Position numbers and translations under genes: made by a program. The notes below the pieces were generated by a model, which was not told the origin of the DNA, did not search any database, and saw only the letters and a program-made list of their open reading frames with translations. Source: Mytilisepta virgata (taxonomy: Eukaryota; Mollusca; Bivalvia; Mytilida; Mytilidae). From it: DNA of 64,000 nucleotides. This document shows positions 25,717-40,700 of this stretch, in pieces. The stretch is taken from contig CM051519.1 in the NCBI GenBank assembly GCA_028015205.1, positions 80,187,539 to 80,251,538 of the forward strand, read 5' to 3'. Each line of letters opens with the position of its first letter. Positions within the stretch are counted from its first letter, which is position 1.

Positions 25717-28700
25717 TAATAAAATATGTGAATATTGACCATTTAGCATATATCTTTGAGGTGAAATGGAACATGTACTACTAAACCAATTTAACCGAAC
25801 ACACTGTCAGCCTGACATCTGATAAGATGGTTGTAAATCACACGAACATATCACAAATGAAAAAGAAATTTTAACAGATCCTAGAATTATTGGATACATT
25901 ATTATTTAAGAAGCCCAATTTCCGAGAGTGGTTTAACATGAATTATTTTAATGATTGTCCAATCGTTTGCTTCTTTCATAATATTATCGATACAGGTGTA
26001 TGCAATTGTTATGATGGTTTTATTGGTGTTGACTGTTCCCAACAAGAATCAGAACCTCCATCTGATATCAGTGTACCTGGTGGGGGTTCATGTAGTACAC
26101 GTAATCGGACGTGCCAGAAAACCAATATATATGGAACGTACTGGTCAACCAATGTATGGTGTAAAAGAACACATTTTAAGGTAAATTAATATCATGTTAC
26201 GATGATTTAAGCTTCTTTTCATGTAACTTTTGAAATCTGCTGTCTATGTGGTTTCTTATTTAACCCCTAATAATCTATTTTAATAATCAAGGCACTGCAA
26301 CTTTTGTAGATGTGAACTATCAAGTTCTTCATTATTTTGCGTCTGGGTGTAGTTATGTGTGTTAATAACCGTGCAAATGGAGCATAATAAAAATTCATAT
26401 TAGAATCCGAGCAATAAACCGTTATATAATTATGTTAGAATATTTTATACTTCGTTTTCTAAATAGAGAGAAATGTGTTCTCTATACAAGTACTTATTTT
26501 GTTTAACCTTCTTGGCATTCATATATACAACAGGGGTTAGGATAGAACGTGAGGCGTAGCTTGTTAAACATAAATAAAAATTAACTCTGCAACTTTTGTT
26601 CACTTTTGACAGTTCCAATATCTAAGATGATCTTGAACCTGTTTCCACTGTCGTAACATTTCATGAACCTCCACCGATTTGTGACTTCCATCGGATTGAC
26701 GTAGTTGAACTTCACGACGGGTGCGGTATACGGAGCAGGAACTGCTTACCCTTTCGGAGCACCTGGGTTCACTCCTGATTTTTATAGGAGTTCGTGTTGT
26801 TCATTGTTTTTTAGTTTTCAATGTTTATTTGTTGTACTTGTGGTTGTTCATTTGTCTTCCCGGATTGGTTTATCCAATGGATTACGTTTTTAGCTCACCT
26901 GGCCAAAGGCCATGTGAGCTTTTGCCATCACTTTTCGTCCGTCCGTCCGTCCGTCGTAAACTTTTCATTCAAAAATCTTCTCTGAAACCGCTGGGCCGAT
27001 TGGTTTGAAACTTAAAAGAAATGATTTATGACATGTCCTCCACAAACGATTTTCATTTTATATTGATCCGATGAAAAACATGGCCACTGTTGCTAAAAAT
27101 AGAACATAGAGGTGAATTGCTGTTTTTTGCTAATAACTCAAAAACCGTCACAGATATCGAAAATCTGACATGGGGTAAAATTGATCAGCATGACAAGATC
27201 TACCTACCCTGAAATTTTGAAGGAAATTCCAAAATCCATTTAGGAGTTATTGCCCTTTTTTCGTCAAATTTTCAAAATGTTAACATTCTAAAATCTCCTC
27301 TGAAACCGCTGGGCCGATTGGTTTGAAACTTAATAGGAATGATCTATGACATGTCCTCTACAAACGATCCTCAATTTATTTTGATCTGACATAAAACATG
27401 GCTGTCGTAGTTAAATATAGAATATAGGGGTCGATGTGTTGTTTTTGGCTTATAAGTTAAAAACCGTTACAGATATCGAAAATCTGACATGGGTAAAATT
27501 GATCAGCATGACGAGATCTACCTACCCTGAAATTTTGAAGGAAATTCCACAACCCGTTTAGGAGTTATTGTCCTTTTTTCGTCAATTTTTCAAAATTTTA
27601 ACATTTTTCGTCATTTATCTCCAAAACTATTTGAGATAGAAGTGAAATGTAAATTTGAAAAATGTTTCCCATGTTGAGATCTACCTACCCTGAAATTTTA
27701 AAGGAAATCCCAAAACCCATTTAGGAGTTGTTGCCTTTTTTAGCTCACCTGGCCAAAGGCCATGTGAGCTTTTGTCATCACTTTTCGTCCGTCGTCCGTC
27801 CGTCTGTCATAAACTTTTCATTCAAAAATCTTCTCCTCTGAAACCGCTGGGCCGATTAGTTTGAAATTTAACAGGAATGATCTATGACATGTCCTCCACA
27901 AACGATCCTCATTTTATATTGATCAGATGAAAAACATGGCCATTGTTGCTAAAAATAGAACAAAGGGGTAAATTGCTGTTTTTTGCTAATAACTCAAAAA
28001 CCGGTACAGATATCGAAAACCTGACGGAGTAAAATTGATCAGCATGACGAGATATACCTACCCTGAAATTTTGAAGGAAATTCCAAAATCCATTTAGGAG
28101 TTATTGCCCTTTTTTCGTCAAATTTTCAAAATTTTAACATTCAAAAATCTTCTCCTCTGAAAGAGCTGGGCCGATTAGTTTGAAACTTAATAGGAATGAT
28201 CTATGACATGTCCTCTACAAACGCTCTTCAATTTATTTTGATCTGACGTAAAACATGGCTGTCGTAGCTAAAAATAGAATATAGGGGTGGATGTGTTGTT
28301 TTTGGCTTATAACTTAAAAAACGTTACAGATATCGAAAATCTGACTGGATAAAATTGATCAGCATGACAAGGTTTACCTACCCTGAAATTTTGAAGGAAA
28401 TTCCACAACCCGTTTAGGAGTTATTGCCCTTTTTTCGTCAAATTTTCAAAATGTTAACATTCTAAAATCTTCTCTGAAACCGCTGGGCCGATTGGTTTGA
28501 AACTTAATAGGAATGATCTATGACATGTCCTCTACAAACGATCCTCAATTTATTTTGATCTGACATAAAACATGGCTGTAGTAGTTAAAAATAGAATATA
28601 GGGGTCGATGTGTTGTTTTTGGCTTATAACTTAAAAACCGTTACAGATATCGAAAATCTGACATGGGTAAAATTGATCAGCATGACGAGATCTACCTACC

Positions 28701-31700
28701 CTGAAATTTTGAAGGAAATTCCACAACCCGTTTAGGAGTTATTGTCCTTTTTTCGTCAATTTTTCAAAATTTTAACATTTTTCGTCATTTATCTCCAAAA
28801 CTATTTGAGATAGAAGTGAAATGTAAATTTGAAAAATGTTTCCCATGTTGAGATCTACCTACCCTGAAATTTTAAAGGAAATCCCAAAACCCATTTAGGA
28901 GTTGTTGCCTTTTTTAGCTCACCTGGCCAAAGGCCATGTGAGCTTTTGTCATCACTTTTCGTCCGTCCGTCTGTCATAAACTTTTCATTCAAAAATCTTC
29001 TCCTCTGAAACCGCTGGGCCGATTAGTTTGAAATTTAACAGGAATGATCTATGACATGTCCTCCACAAACGATCCTCATTTTATATTGATCCGATGAAAA
29101 ACATGGCCATTGTTGCTAAAAATAGAACATAGGGGTAAATTGCTGTTTTTTGCTAATAACTCAAAAACTGTTACAGATATCGAAAACCTGACGGAGTAAA
29201 ATTGATCAGCATGACGAGATATACCTACCCTGAAATTTTGAAGGAAATTCCAAAATCCATTTAGGAGTTATTGCCCTTTTTTCGTCAAATTTTCAAAATT
29301 TTAACATTCAAAAATCTTCTCCTCTGAAAGAGCTGGGCCGATTAGTTTGAAACTTAATAGAAATGATCTATGACATGTCCTCTACAAACGCTCTTCAATT
29401 TATTTTGATCTGACGTAAAACATGGCTGTCGTAGCTAAAAATAGAATATAGGGGTGGATGTGTTGTTTTTGGCTTATAACTTAAAAAACGTTACAGATAT
29501 CGAAAATCTGACTGGATAAAATTGATCAGCTTGACGAGATTTACCTACCCTGAAATTTTGAAGGAAATTCCACAACCCGTTTAGGAGTTATTGCCCTTTT
29601 TTCGTCAAAATTTCAAAATTTTAACATTTTTCATCATTTATCTCCAAAACTATTTGAGATAGAAGTGAAATGTAAATTTGAAAAATTTTTCCCATGTTGA
29701 GATCTACCTACCCTGAAATTTTAAAGGAAATACCAAGACCCATTTAGGAGTTGTTGCCCTTTTTTTGTCAAATTTTCAAAATTTTTTTATTCAAAAATCT
29801 TCTCCTCTGAAACCGCTGTGCCGATTGGTTTGAAACTTAATAGGAATGATCTATGACATGTCCTCTACAAACGATCCTCAATTTATTTTGATCTGACATA
29901 AAACATGGCTATCTTAGCTAAAAATAGAATATAGGGGTGGATGTGTTGTTTTTGGCTTATAACTTAAAAACCATTACAGATATCAAAAATCTGACATGTG
30001 GTAAAATTGATCAGCATGACGAGATCTACCTAACCTGAAATTTTGAAGGAAATCCTAAAACCCAGGGAGTTATTGCCCTTTTTTTCGTCAAATTTTCATA
30101 ATTTAACATTTTTCGTCATTTATCTCCAAAACTATTTGAGATAGAAGTAAAATCTAAATTTGAACAATGTTTGCCATGTTGAGATCTACATACCCTGAAA
30201 TTTTAAAGGAAATCCCAAAACCCATTTAGGAGTTATTGCCCTTTTTTCGTCAAATTTTCAAAATTTAACATTTTTCGTCATTTATCTCCAAAACTATTTG
30301 AGATAGAAGTGAAATGTAAATCTGAAAAATGTTTGCCATGTTGAGATCTACATACCCTGAAATTTTAAAGGAAATCCCAAAACCCATTTAGGAGTTATTG
30401 CCCTTTTTGTCAAATTTTCAAAATTTTAACATTTTTGCATTTATCTCCAAAACTATTTGAGATAGAAGTGAAATATAATTTAAAAATGTTTGCCATGTTG
30501 AGATCTACCTACCCTGAAATTTTGAAGGGAATCCCAAATTCTATTTAGGAGTTATTGGTTTGTGTAATTTGAGGTTGGGTTCTGTTACATTTATTTAAGG
30601 TTCACCCTTATTCCTGGTCAATTTTGTCAACTTCCTGCCAGGACTACCACCATCATGGAGCATATTTTAACATTAAACCTTATGAAAAATAAATCTTCAA
30701 CAAATTTTCCCTGAACAATTGAACCAATTGCAACAAACTTGGTCAAATAGTTGATTAATTGTCCAATGAAACCAGACTCCAGGTGAGCGATACAGGATCT
30801 GGTAAGCCTCTTGTTTTATTTGCTCCTTAGGTATATTTGTCCTCTTTATCAGAGTTTTTTGTGCTGTTTTTAAGTTGGTATGATATTGCTGGCCTTGCTT
30901 GTGATCCCCTTTAGAGTAATTTATACTCTTACTTTGTATGCAAACGTTTGTGATTAAGGTTCGTTTAAAAGATTTCGTTTACTAAGATTTTACTTGTATT
31001 TAAATGTCTATTGATATCCAAATAACAGTTATGCTGCTATAAAGAGGACACATATACCTAATCAATAAAACAACAATCGCAATCCATTAGACAGACAAAC
31101 CTGGGAAGACAAATGAACAACCACAAAACAACAAATAAATACTGAAAACTAAAAAAAACAATTAACAACACGAACTCCTATAAGAATAGGAGTGAACTCA
31201 GGTGCTCCGTAAGGGCAAGCAGTCAGGTGATCCGTATAATTCATAGAATTTATTTTTTTTACTTTTAGGTCATAAACGACGAAAAAATTTACACCGCGGA
31301 ACCCGTAATATTAAAGGCCGACTACAAAAATTCTTTTGTGGTGTCATGTGACCTAGATTACAATTCTACATCTAACGTAACTATTGCCGAAGGATATGAT
31401 GTTGGTGTATCCAACGATGGAAAAAACTTCAGTGAGAATGTTGTTATCATCATCTACGACGACCAATGCATGGAATGCAATGCAACTTCTGTTGTTTGTG
31501 CAGTTTTGGTAAGTCCCTAAGAGAATTATATAGAAACGATAATATGAAAGTTTGTACGCAATCAATTTATTTTGAAAAGAAATCAGGTTGTAATGTTGTA
31601 ATTAGAACCTTATGAATAATCTTATGCATCACCATTAATCGTGTTAATTGGTCGTCTTTATTACAAAGATACAATAAACGAACTTTTGTACACAATACGG

Positions 31701-34700
31701 ATTTACATGACCATTGTGAAAACGATCATATCCTGTTTATATAATATCCCTTCAATATTTTACAACTTCGATTTTCTTTACTACATAAATTTAAATATAG
31801 TTATTTGGGCTCCGCATGGGATGATGCGGGACCCTTTATTTTTCACTTAACGTGATCAAGTTTTATCAGCGCTATTGGATAATTTTGGTGGGGGAAACTG
31901 CCCAAGACGTAGTTTTTCCCTATCAACTTCTTGTTAGTGCTCTAGATTCTACATTTTTATCTATTTTAACCAAGTTTATGTGGAAGTTGTATATTGACAA
32001 TGCCCTATCAGTCACTTGAAATATGTTTCTGTTCCCTACAAAAATATATATGCAACGGGGCACTTTGTGATGATCATATCACAGTATTCTAGTTTTACTA
32101 CACAAAGAAATAAAATAAAGTATAAATCAACGGAAAATGAGTCATTAAGTAGTCATCTGAAGATCGTTTTTGTTAACATGTTTTTCTGCTAAATCATTGT
32201 GAAGCAGTTAAATTTTATACTATAAACTAACCTTATATTACGGTTTCTTTTTTACGTTTAACTTGCTTGAAATATTTGAGGAAGTAAACTCTTAATTCTT
32301 TACGGAATAAGCGGGATAAATCAAAAAGGAGATCTTTACATAACGTTTGTTCCTTTATCAGAACAAAGTAAAAGTTTGTATGTAGAGTGTTTTTCGGAAG
32401 TGAACTCAGGTGCTCCGTAAGGGCAAGCAGTCAGGTGATCCGTATAATTCATAGAATTTATTTTTTTTACTTTTAGGTCATAAACGACGAAAAAATTTAC
32501 ACCGCGGAACCCGTAATATTAAAGGCCGACTACAAAAAAACAAGATGGATAAAACGAAAGATCAACATTGACATACCAATCAATCAACACCACCAAACAA
32601 ACAGAAATCCTCACAAAAAAATAACAAAAAAGACAACAAAACACAATCATAAACACAACAGAGTCTGATCTGGTACCGACAATGAACAATGGCGGAGTTA
32701 AACCGGTTTTATGGGTACCCAGAGTATTTTTTTTTGTATTTACAAAGTATCTATTCCCCATTGGTTAAATAATGATATTGCTATATGTGAAACAGATGAC
32801 CCATTTATTTGTGATTAAAAGGTTTTTCAAAATTTTAAGGAAGTAAGTAAAATGCGAACATAAATGAATTAAACATTTTTCATGGAGAGTGATTTATAAA
32901 GGAATAAAATATAAAACTACAGAAATATATTAGTAAAGACTTTATCATCTCAACCAACAACATTAGAATAACTTCGATATGTGTCTATTCATTACATATG
33001 ACGAGAATTTAAATATCTGTAGCATTCATGATATATAACGATTTATTTACATTGAACATTTGTCGATTTGCTAAATTTATTTCAGTAGGGGACTTTATGT
33101 GCAAATAACATTTAGCTCACATTTTTAAATCTAAACTTTTTTATATTTTCTTCAAACATGAAAATTGACAATGTTTTGAGGATGAATAAATACTTTGTTT
33201 CAACGACATGGCGTTCAACTAATGTATCCACAATTAATTTCCCTATTAATCTTTCATATATAAGTGATCTTAATGCAAGAAAAGGTAAAGCTGTCTAAAA
33301 ATTATTTAACTAATTTGCAGTGTTTAAACCTTTAAATTAAGATTTTACCGATAATTTGTCGAGGGAAATCCCTAAGTTTCTTCTACTATAGGATTTTTTT
33401 CCGAAGTTATATTTTGTAACACTACTGTCAAATTGTCCAAACGTAGTGAATAATTAGAATTTTATTTTATAGCCCACATGTCCTGAAAGGTTAATTGAAG
33501 AACCAGAAACAACAACATCAATTCTTAATATCTGTAGAGAATATACAAGCTCAATCTGTAAGTTGCATTGACACATTTTATTTTAAAATAAGTTGAAGTC
33601 TGTAGACCCACAGTAAGTTCGGAAAAGTTCATTCTGACGAAAAAGGAATCTCCAACTAGTACCATGGCTGACCCAGATTAGTTTTATGTTTAATAAATAA
33701 TGAAAAGTAAAATTTTGGTTCAAACAATAGCGTATCTGATTCAGAGTCATCCATATAAACATTACAAGTTACGAAATTTAGTTTATTACATTTTAACCGG
33801 TGATTTACCGTATTATCCGAGAGAAAAAAAATATGGTAAATCACATATGAAAAGAACAGCCGGTATTTCATTCCGTTTTATTTCAGTTTATTTCTGCTAA
33901 AATGGTAGATTGTGTACAATGTAAAAAAAGCAACTAATCGCTGAATTGAAATACCAGAAATAAACAACGCGTGACCGAACAACGCAGTAAATCATGTGTG
34001 AGCGCAAAAATACAAATCTACAAATGATGTAATAGCACAGCAGAAGTGTCTCAGTTAGTTTATATTGTAGTCTACAGATCTGTTAAAATATCATTTCTTT
34101 TCATGATATGTTCAAATCTCAAATCTCCTTTCAAGTGCATTTAGTGAGTCCGAATTTTTGAAGATACCGAGATATTATACAAATAGTTTAAAAAGATAAA
34201 GATTTTGACTTAATAAACAAGCCTTCATATACATGTATTAGCAATGATTTGACATACTACATGTACTACAAAAAATATACTTAATGGCTACAACATTAAT
34301 TCCGTTGTTATGGCAGAAATACACAAATATTATGTACATGACTTAAGAGAAATATTTCGAAGATATATTTGTACAATATTTATTGCAGTTCTGTTGACTT
34401 CGTTTATAACTCTCATTTTATAGTTACAATCTAGCAATCATTTTACAGATAACGAGAATTTAATTTTATATGGTGTGCCGATTATTCTGTGTGGCTCCAT
34501 TGTCATCATTGTATTTTTGGCATGCTTCATTTGTTTGTGCATGAAAAGAAGTAAATCGAAATCTAGGTAAGATAATATTTCATTGTTTTTTTAGTTTTCT
34601 GTCTTTATTTGTTGTGCTTGTGGTTGTTCATTTGTCTTCCCTGGTTTGTCTGTCCAATGGATTACGTTTTTTTTTATTGCTCCTTAGGTATAGGTAAATT

Positions 34701-37700
34701 CCCTTTAAAAATCTTTGATTTCATAACAGTAGGCAGAAAACATACTTATACTTAACTGGCATGGAATCGACTGCAATATTCATGATATTTGATATTTAAC
34801 TTAAACCTGTAATTATTAATTGATGCTAGAAACTCCATCAACAAATACATTAAAGTCCGCTTCATATTTAGATTTATTTCACAAAAAAATCAACGGGGAA
34901 TTCAAAGATATAACTCTTAAACAATTGTGATAAGATTAACTTCCTTGTGGCAGTTAACATAGTCTATCCTAAATTAGAAATGTGCATGGTGTGCATTTAT
35001 GAATCAGCATCATCAAATTAAAAATGATTAGCGTAATAAGTTAAGAACATTGTATGGCCGTTTATGATGAAAAACATACTTTACATTTAATACCAAATAA
35101 CATTTGACGCACCGAGCAAATCAGATACATTTATTAAAGCTTTGTCAGTTACCTGTAAAATAGTCCAGTCAAACTAAGTTTTAACCTCAAACTAATTGCA
35201 ACAGAAAATGTTTTAGTTATAATCCATAGCATTAAGCCCCAAATATACACAGAAAAAAGTCCCATAAAATCTAACATGAGGAAAACTCAAAATCAGCATT
35301 TTTAATTTCCTATGGTAATTAACATTGGAAAGGGGAGATAACTGCAAAAATTAGCCCTTTTTTGTCAGTTTTTGGTTGATTTTCTTAAAATTCATGTAAA
35401 GTATGATACTTTGATGGGGTTATAAGTTCATATTTGACTATATTACATAATCTTCTGCTCATGAAATGTACAACACCGAAGTGTTATGGGTATTTTTTTT
35501 TGCACATTTTTCATTAAAGAAATTGCAAATTTGTGGCTTTGTGACGATTTTGAAAAAATAATGTGAAAATTTGGTATTGTTTATATCTGTAAATTATATT
35601 TGTTCAGCATCTACGATGTTTAAAGAAACTTTAAACCACAAAGAGAAGAATATAAGCTTAATCATTTTTATTAAATTTGAGATTCTTTACCTCGATATGT
35701 TGAAAAATTTAATAAATGGTCAACTAGTGAATTACGAAGTCTAAGTTGTAGCTTGATAAAACATATGAAAACACCCTTAGAGTTGTTTGTTATACTCTAA
35801 AGACGGCTAGAATATCAAGAATCAATACATTCTGCTGAATAGAAGCCGCAAAGTTATAATTTTGTATCAATTTTTATTGATATTTCTGCCTTTTTTCCAG
35901 AGTTATCTCCCATTTTTAATGCAAATCTCCATAGGAATATTGAAATCGTGATTTTTTAGTCTTCCTCAAGTTAGATTTTGTTGGACTTTTTCCTGTGTAT
36001 ATTTGGGGTATAATGCTAAAGATTAAAACTTAAAAATCTTCTGTTGCAATTACTTTAAGGTTAGGGTAAAATTTCTGTTAGATTGACTGGACTAAAACTG
36101 TAGATCTTAGAGACCCAATTACGAGCTAACGATGCTGCGTTTCATTAATTTAACTCAACATACATCTATGACAACAGAAACTTTGAAAACATAATCAGAA
36201 GCATTGTCATTCCATAAGATTCTTATGTGCTCACTCACCATTGATATATTTCATTTATTTTGCAGATATAAGCATATAGAAGAAAGAGAGATATCGTTGT
36301 GTTGTTGCAAATCGAGGTACAAGTTCTGACTTAACCGTTTAAAAATACCACTGTTAAAAAGAAGCCACTTTGACTTTTTTATTCGGTTCGCTAACCATTT
36401 AATACAAACGTATTTCTGATTACCCGATTTCTTGCAATAACGATACTCAGGGACATGAGGCAAACTAATAGAAATTGTTTCAGTTCATTCTGACTTTACG
36501 AAATTTTACTTTTCTAACCTGATATTTTGCATTTTGTACAAAATTTTACTTTTCTAACCTGACACCTTCCATTTTGTACGACATTTTACTTTTCTAACCT
36601 GATATCTTGCATTTTGTTTCCATTTCATTTTTTTATTCAGTGATCCGAATCAATAATTAATAATTCCAAAAATCAAATTTATGAAAAATCAACAAACAAA
36701 TACAATCAGTATCTTCCAAAATTACACAATTTACCTTGTGTAATAGATATTGCAATGCCCTTTTCACCCTGACAAGATGAGAAAAACGTAAAATCATATA
36801 CAGGATTATATGATTAAACACGACTACAGCAAAATGAACTCATTTTATATTTGTATTTAAACTTGTAACCTCTTTCTGGTGATTCTAAATGTTTTTTTAA
36901 AGGTTCGGTATATCTTTTGGAATTTTAATCTTTCTGTTGAATTAACATGTAATCTCTGCATACATTGTGTATGTATATTTTTTAAATTATTATTTTATGA
37001 TTTTTAAATCGCAAAAAAAAATAATGCAGAATTTTTGTCTCAGATATGAAGAAGATGAAACAGAAAATGGGAGCGATTCCAAGTGTACCTCGTGCTTTCT
37101 GGCATGTTGCATATGTTGTAAAAAAGATAAGAAGTCAAATTCCAGGTAAGAAAGTTGTGCATACTCATAATGAATCAGGTGTTTTATTTTTTGTCAGTTC
37201 GAAATAAATTTGTATATATAAATACAAGTGCACATATTTAATTTCTTTGGATATTTTTATTAGTTATATTCTAAAAGGGATAAGCATTTTAGGTAATTTG
37301 TAATGAAATAATAATTTGAGAATTTCTTCAGTTCTTCAAATTTACATCTGGCAAAAAAATTTTAAAAGGTAATATTCCAAAACAAAATATAGTTTATGAT
37401 TATTTTGTCTGCTATAAACTTAATAACTCAATTTGGTTTCGTCGAATTAAATATATAAATTCAGTTGAGATTAGTGTCTTTTTAAGTGTATTTACATGTT
37501 TATCTGGTAAATGTTATATTTACAAGTCTAAGCAGGCGTGGTTTAAATTACAGCATGTACAATTAAAACCATTTAGATTTTTAAACATACATATTGGGTG
37601 TGTACATGTATTTGTAATTTCTTGAATGGTTTGTGACGGTGTTTGAAATTATATCATTGAGTCGTACCTAACATGTTACTTATTCGGGTATGAAGATAAA

Positions 37701-40700
37701 GAATCAGAAACTGGAATCGATAGGAACTGTACCTCCTGCATATCGGCTAGTTGTTTCTGTTTTAAGAAAGAGAAAAAGTCAAAACATCGGTAAAGTTTTG
37801 TATTTAACGAATTAGCTGTGAAATATATACTGACCATCATAAGAAACGCACCACCGGAAAATTTATTTATTTCAAAAAGGTTTTTATCTGTTGGAAAATT
37901 TTATTATATGTAGTTGTTAAACAGGCGTCCCGTAACAAATTACAGGTAAGTTTAAAATCCAATTCACTCATTCGTAACATTTATCGACCAAATTCTAAAA
38001 GTGCGTTTGTAGCACGTGCAATTTTTGTGGCGGCATTTTAAAATTATCTGAACACATCATTTGACAGAGCTATCTCATCTTTAACAAAGGCAAATCAGAA
38101 AATTTTCATTCCTGCAAAGGTAAAATCACACATGACGTTCAAAAATGCCCCGTCGTTCCTCTGATGAACGCAACCAAGCAATCGGCATGTTAAGAGCTGG
38201 AATGACAGTCAGAGAAGTTTCAACACAGTTTGCATGTCACCATAGCACCATTGTGCGTCTACGACAGAGGTTTCTGACAACCAATGGTGTCGCAGATCGT
38301 CCAAGAACAGGGGCGCCCCGAGTAACTACAGGGCAACAAGATCGCCATATCAGACTGCAGCATCTGCGTAACCGATTCAAGACAGCTGAATCAACAGCGA
38401 GGGAAACACCTGGTGTTCATAATTCGCGCATCAGTTCATCCACAGTTCGCCGTCGGTTACGTGAAAATGGCTTGAAAGCGAGACGCCTGTTTAAAGGGCC
38501 TGTCTTAACAGATAGACATTGACGCCAACGTTTGCAATGGGCAAGAGGTCATCGGCCATGGACAAGGCAAAGGTGGCAAGAAGTTTTATTCTTGGATGAA
38601 TCCCGTTTTTGCATTGCAAACGCCGACAGTCGTATCCGGGTTTGGAGGCGTGTTAATGAAAGACTTGCTAATTGCTGTATTCAAGAAGTTGATCGATGGG
38701 GTGGACCTCATGTTATGGTCTGGGGAGCTGTATCTTTTCGATACAGATCCGTACTTCACTTCTGTGATCAGTCACTTGATGCACAACGTTACACAAATGA
38801 CATTTTAGCTCAGCATGTTGTTCCGTTCTTTCAAAATCGCCCAGACTTGCGTGTTTTTCAACAGGACAATGCGCTTCCGCACCCCGCTAGGCTGACCACA
38901 AACTTTCTACAGAATAACAACATTAACTGCATGCAATGGCCGTCTCTTTCACCAGATTTAGCCCCCATTGAACATGTATGGTGTGCCCTGTCACGGCGCA
39001 TCTCCAACCGTCCAGTAAAACACGGTAGTAACATTACGTCAGGCGTTACGTGAGGAATGGGACAATATGCCTCAGACAGTAATACAGGACATTATTCTGT
39101 CTATGTGTCCCCGTTGTGATGCTTGTATCAATTCTAGGGGTGGACATACCGGCTACTGACAGCCAGTTTCACGGGAGTGAATTTAAAAAGATGCTGTTTT
39201 GAAACCGGAAGTACACACTATTCTAACCTTGCGCACCCTTGACACTTCAATGTTAGTTATTAATATATACTTATTTTGGTATTTGTTATATTTGTAATTA
39301 AAATTATATTTTTGTAAAAAGTTTGGTGCGTTTCTTATGATGATCAGTATATGTGTAAAATACTGGGCCAAATGAAACAAAACTTGGCAGCAATAGTCCT
39401 TAGGTGGTCCTCTTTCAGATGACCCTGCCCTCCGTCCAAGATAGCCGAAAGAGCCGAACATATTTTAACATAGGACCCTTTGGGGAATTTACTTAAATAT
39501 CTTCCTGTCAGAAACCACAGGGCCAGTTGGAACAAAGCTTGGCAGCAATGGTCCTTAGTTGGTCGGCTTTCGGAATTGTATCAGATGACCCCCCCTGTCA
39601 TCCAAGATTTAACAAACTACCTTATGGGAAATTTACTTGAAGATCTTTTTGTCTGAAACGACTTAGCCAAGTGTAACGAATCTTAGCAGCAATGGTCCTT
39701 AGGTTGTTGTCTTGGAGAATTGTATCCGATGACCACGTCCGACTACCAAGATTTCCGCCAGAGTCGGACATAGTTGAACAAAGTACAATGTGGGAAATTT
39801 ACTTGATCTTCTTGTCTGAAACCACTGGGTCAATTTGAACAAAAGTTGGAAGAAAGGGTCCTTAGTTGATCCTCTTTCAGCAGTATATCCGATATAGGGG
39901 CATGCGTGATTTACCATCACTTTCGCCAAAGAGGATTACTGCTGTCACACAAGCTTCTTAATCAGGGTTTTGTCAAGGATAAGTTGATGTCATCACTTAC
40001 TGTCACAGAAGCTTCTTAATGTTTTTAGTGTTTATTTGTTGTGCTTGTGGTTCATTTGTCTTCCCGGGTTTGTCTGTCAAATGGATTGCTGTTTTTGGTT
40101 TGCTCCTAGGGTATATTAGGCATCTTTATAAATGCATTGGTAAATCATAGTTTAATGTCTGTCAACTAATGGTCCATTTCGGTCTAGCGTTGATCAATAT
40201 TGGTTCATTATTAGTCCATTTCAGTACATTTCAATCCATTATCAGGCCATTTCTGTCCATTTCGGTCATTAGACTAGCCCTTTATAGCTAGCTTCAGTAT
40301 TTATTTGACACTACCTATATACTCATTATTAAGATCGAAACCAATAGCGACTCTATTGTGAAACTGACGTATATCTGTGATCTGCTTCCATTTCCCCTGA
40401 AATGCAATCTTTTTGTTAACTAACGAAATAGAAGACAAACTATTATGACTAATGTAGAGGTGAAATTTCTGCACGAACAAAGTCAAATGGAATACTTTTA
40501 TTTCAGATATGAAGAAAACAACAGAGAATCTGGAAGCGATAAAAAGTGTCCCTGGTGCTTTTTAGCATGTTGCATCTGTTGTAAAAAGGATAAGAAGACA
40601 AATTCCCAGTAAGGAAGTCCTATGCTGATTTAGCTCTATTCTTATGTTTTGAAATGTTTTGTATAATTCTGTATTCCTGTCTTCTTTCGAAATGTTATAT

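Noticed and set aside
31353..31565. Minus-strand ORF over exon 15
   Set aside because: Shadow of the plus-strand coding exon.
38532..39053. Second transposase ORF as an independent gene
   Set aside because: It is in the same frame as 38145-38519 and separated only by one TGA, so it is one broken gene.
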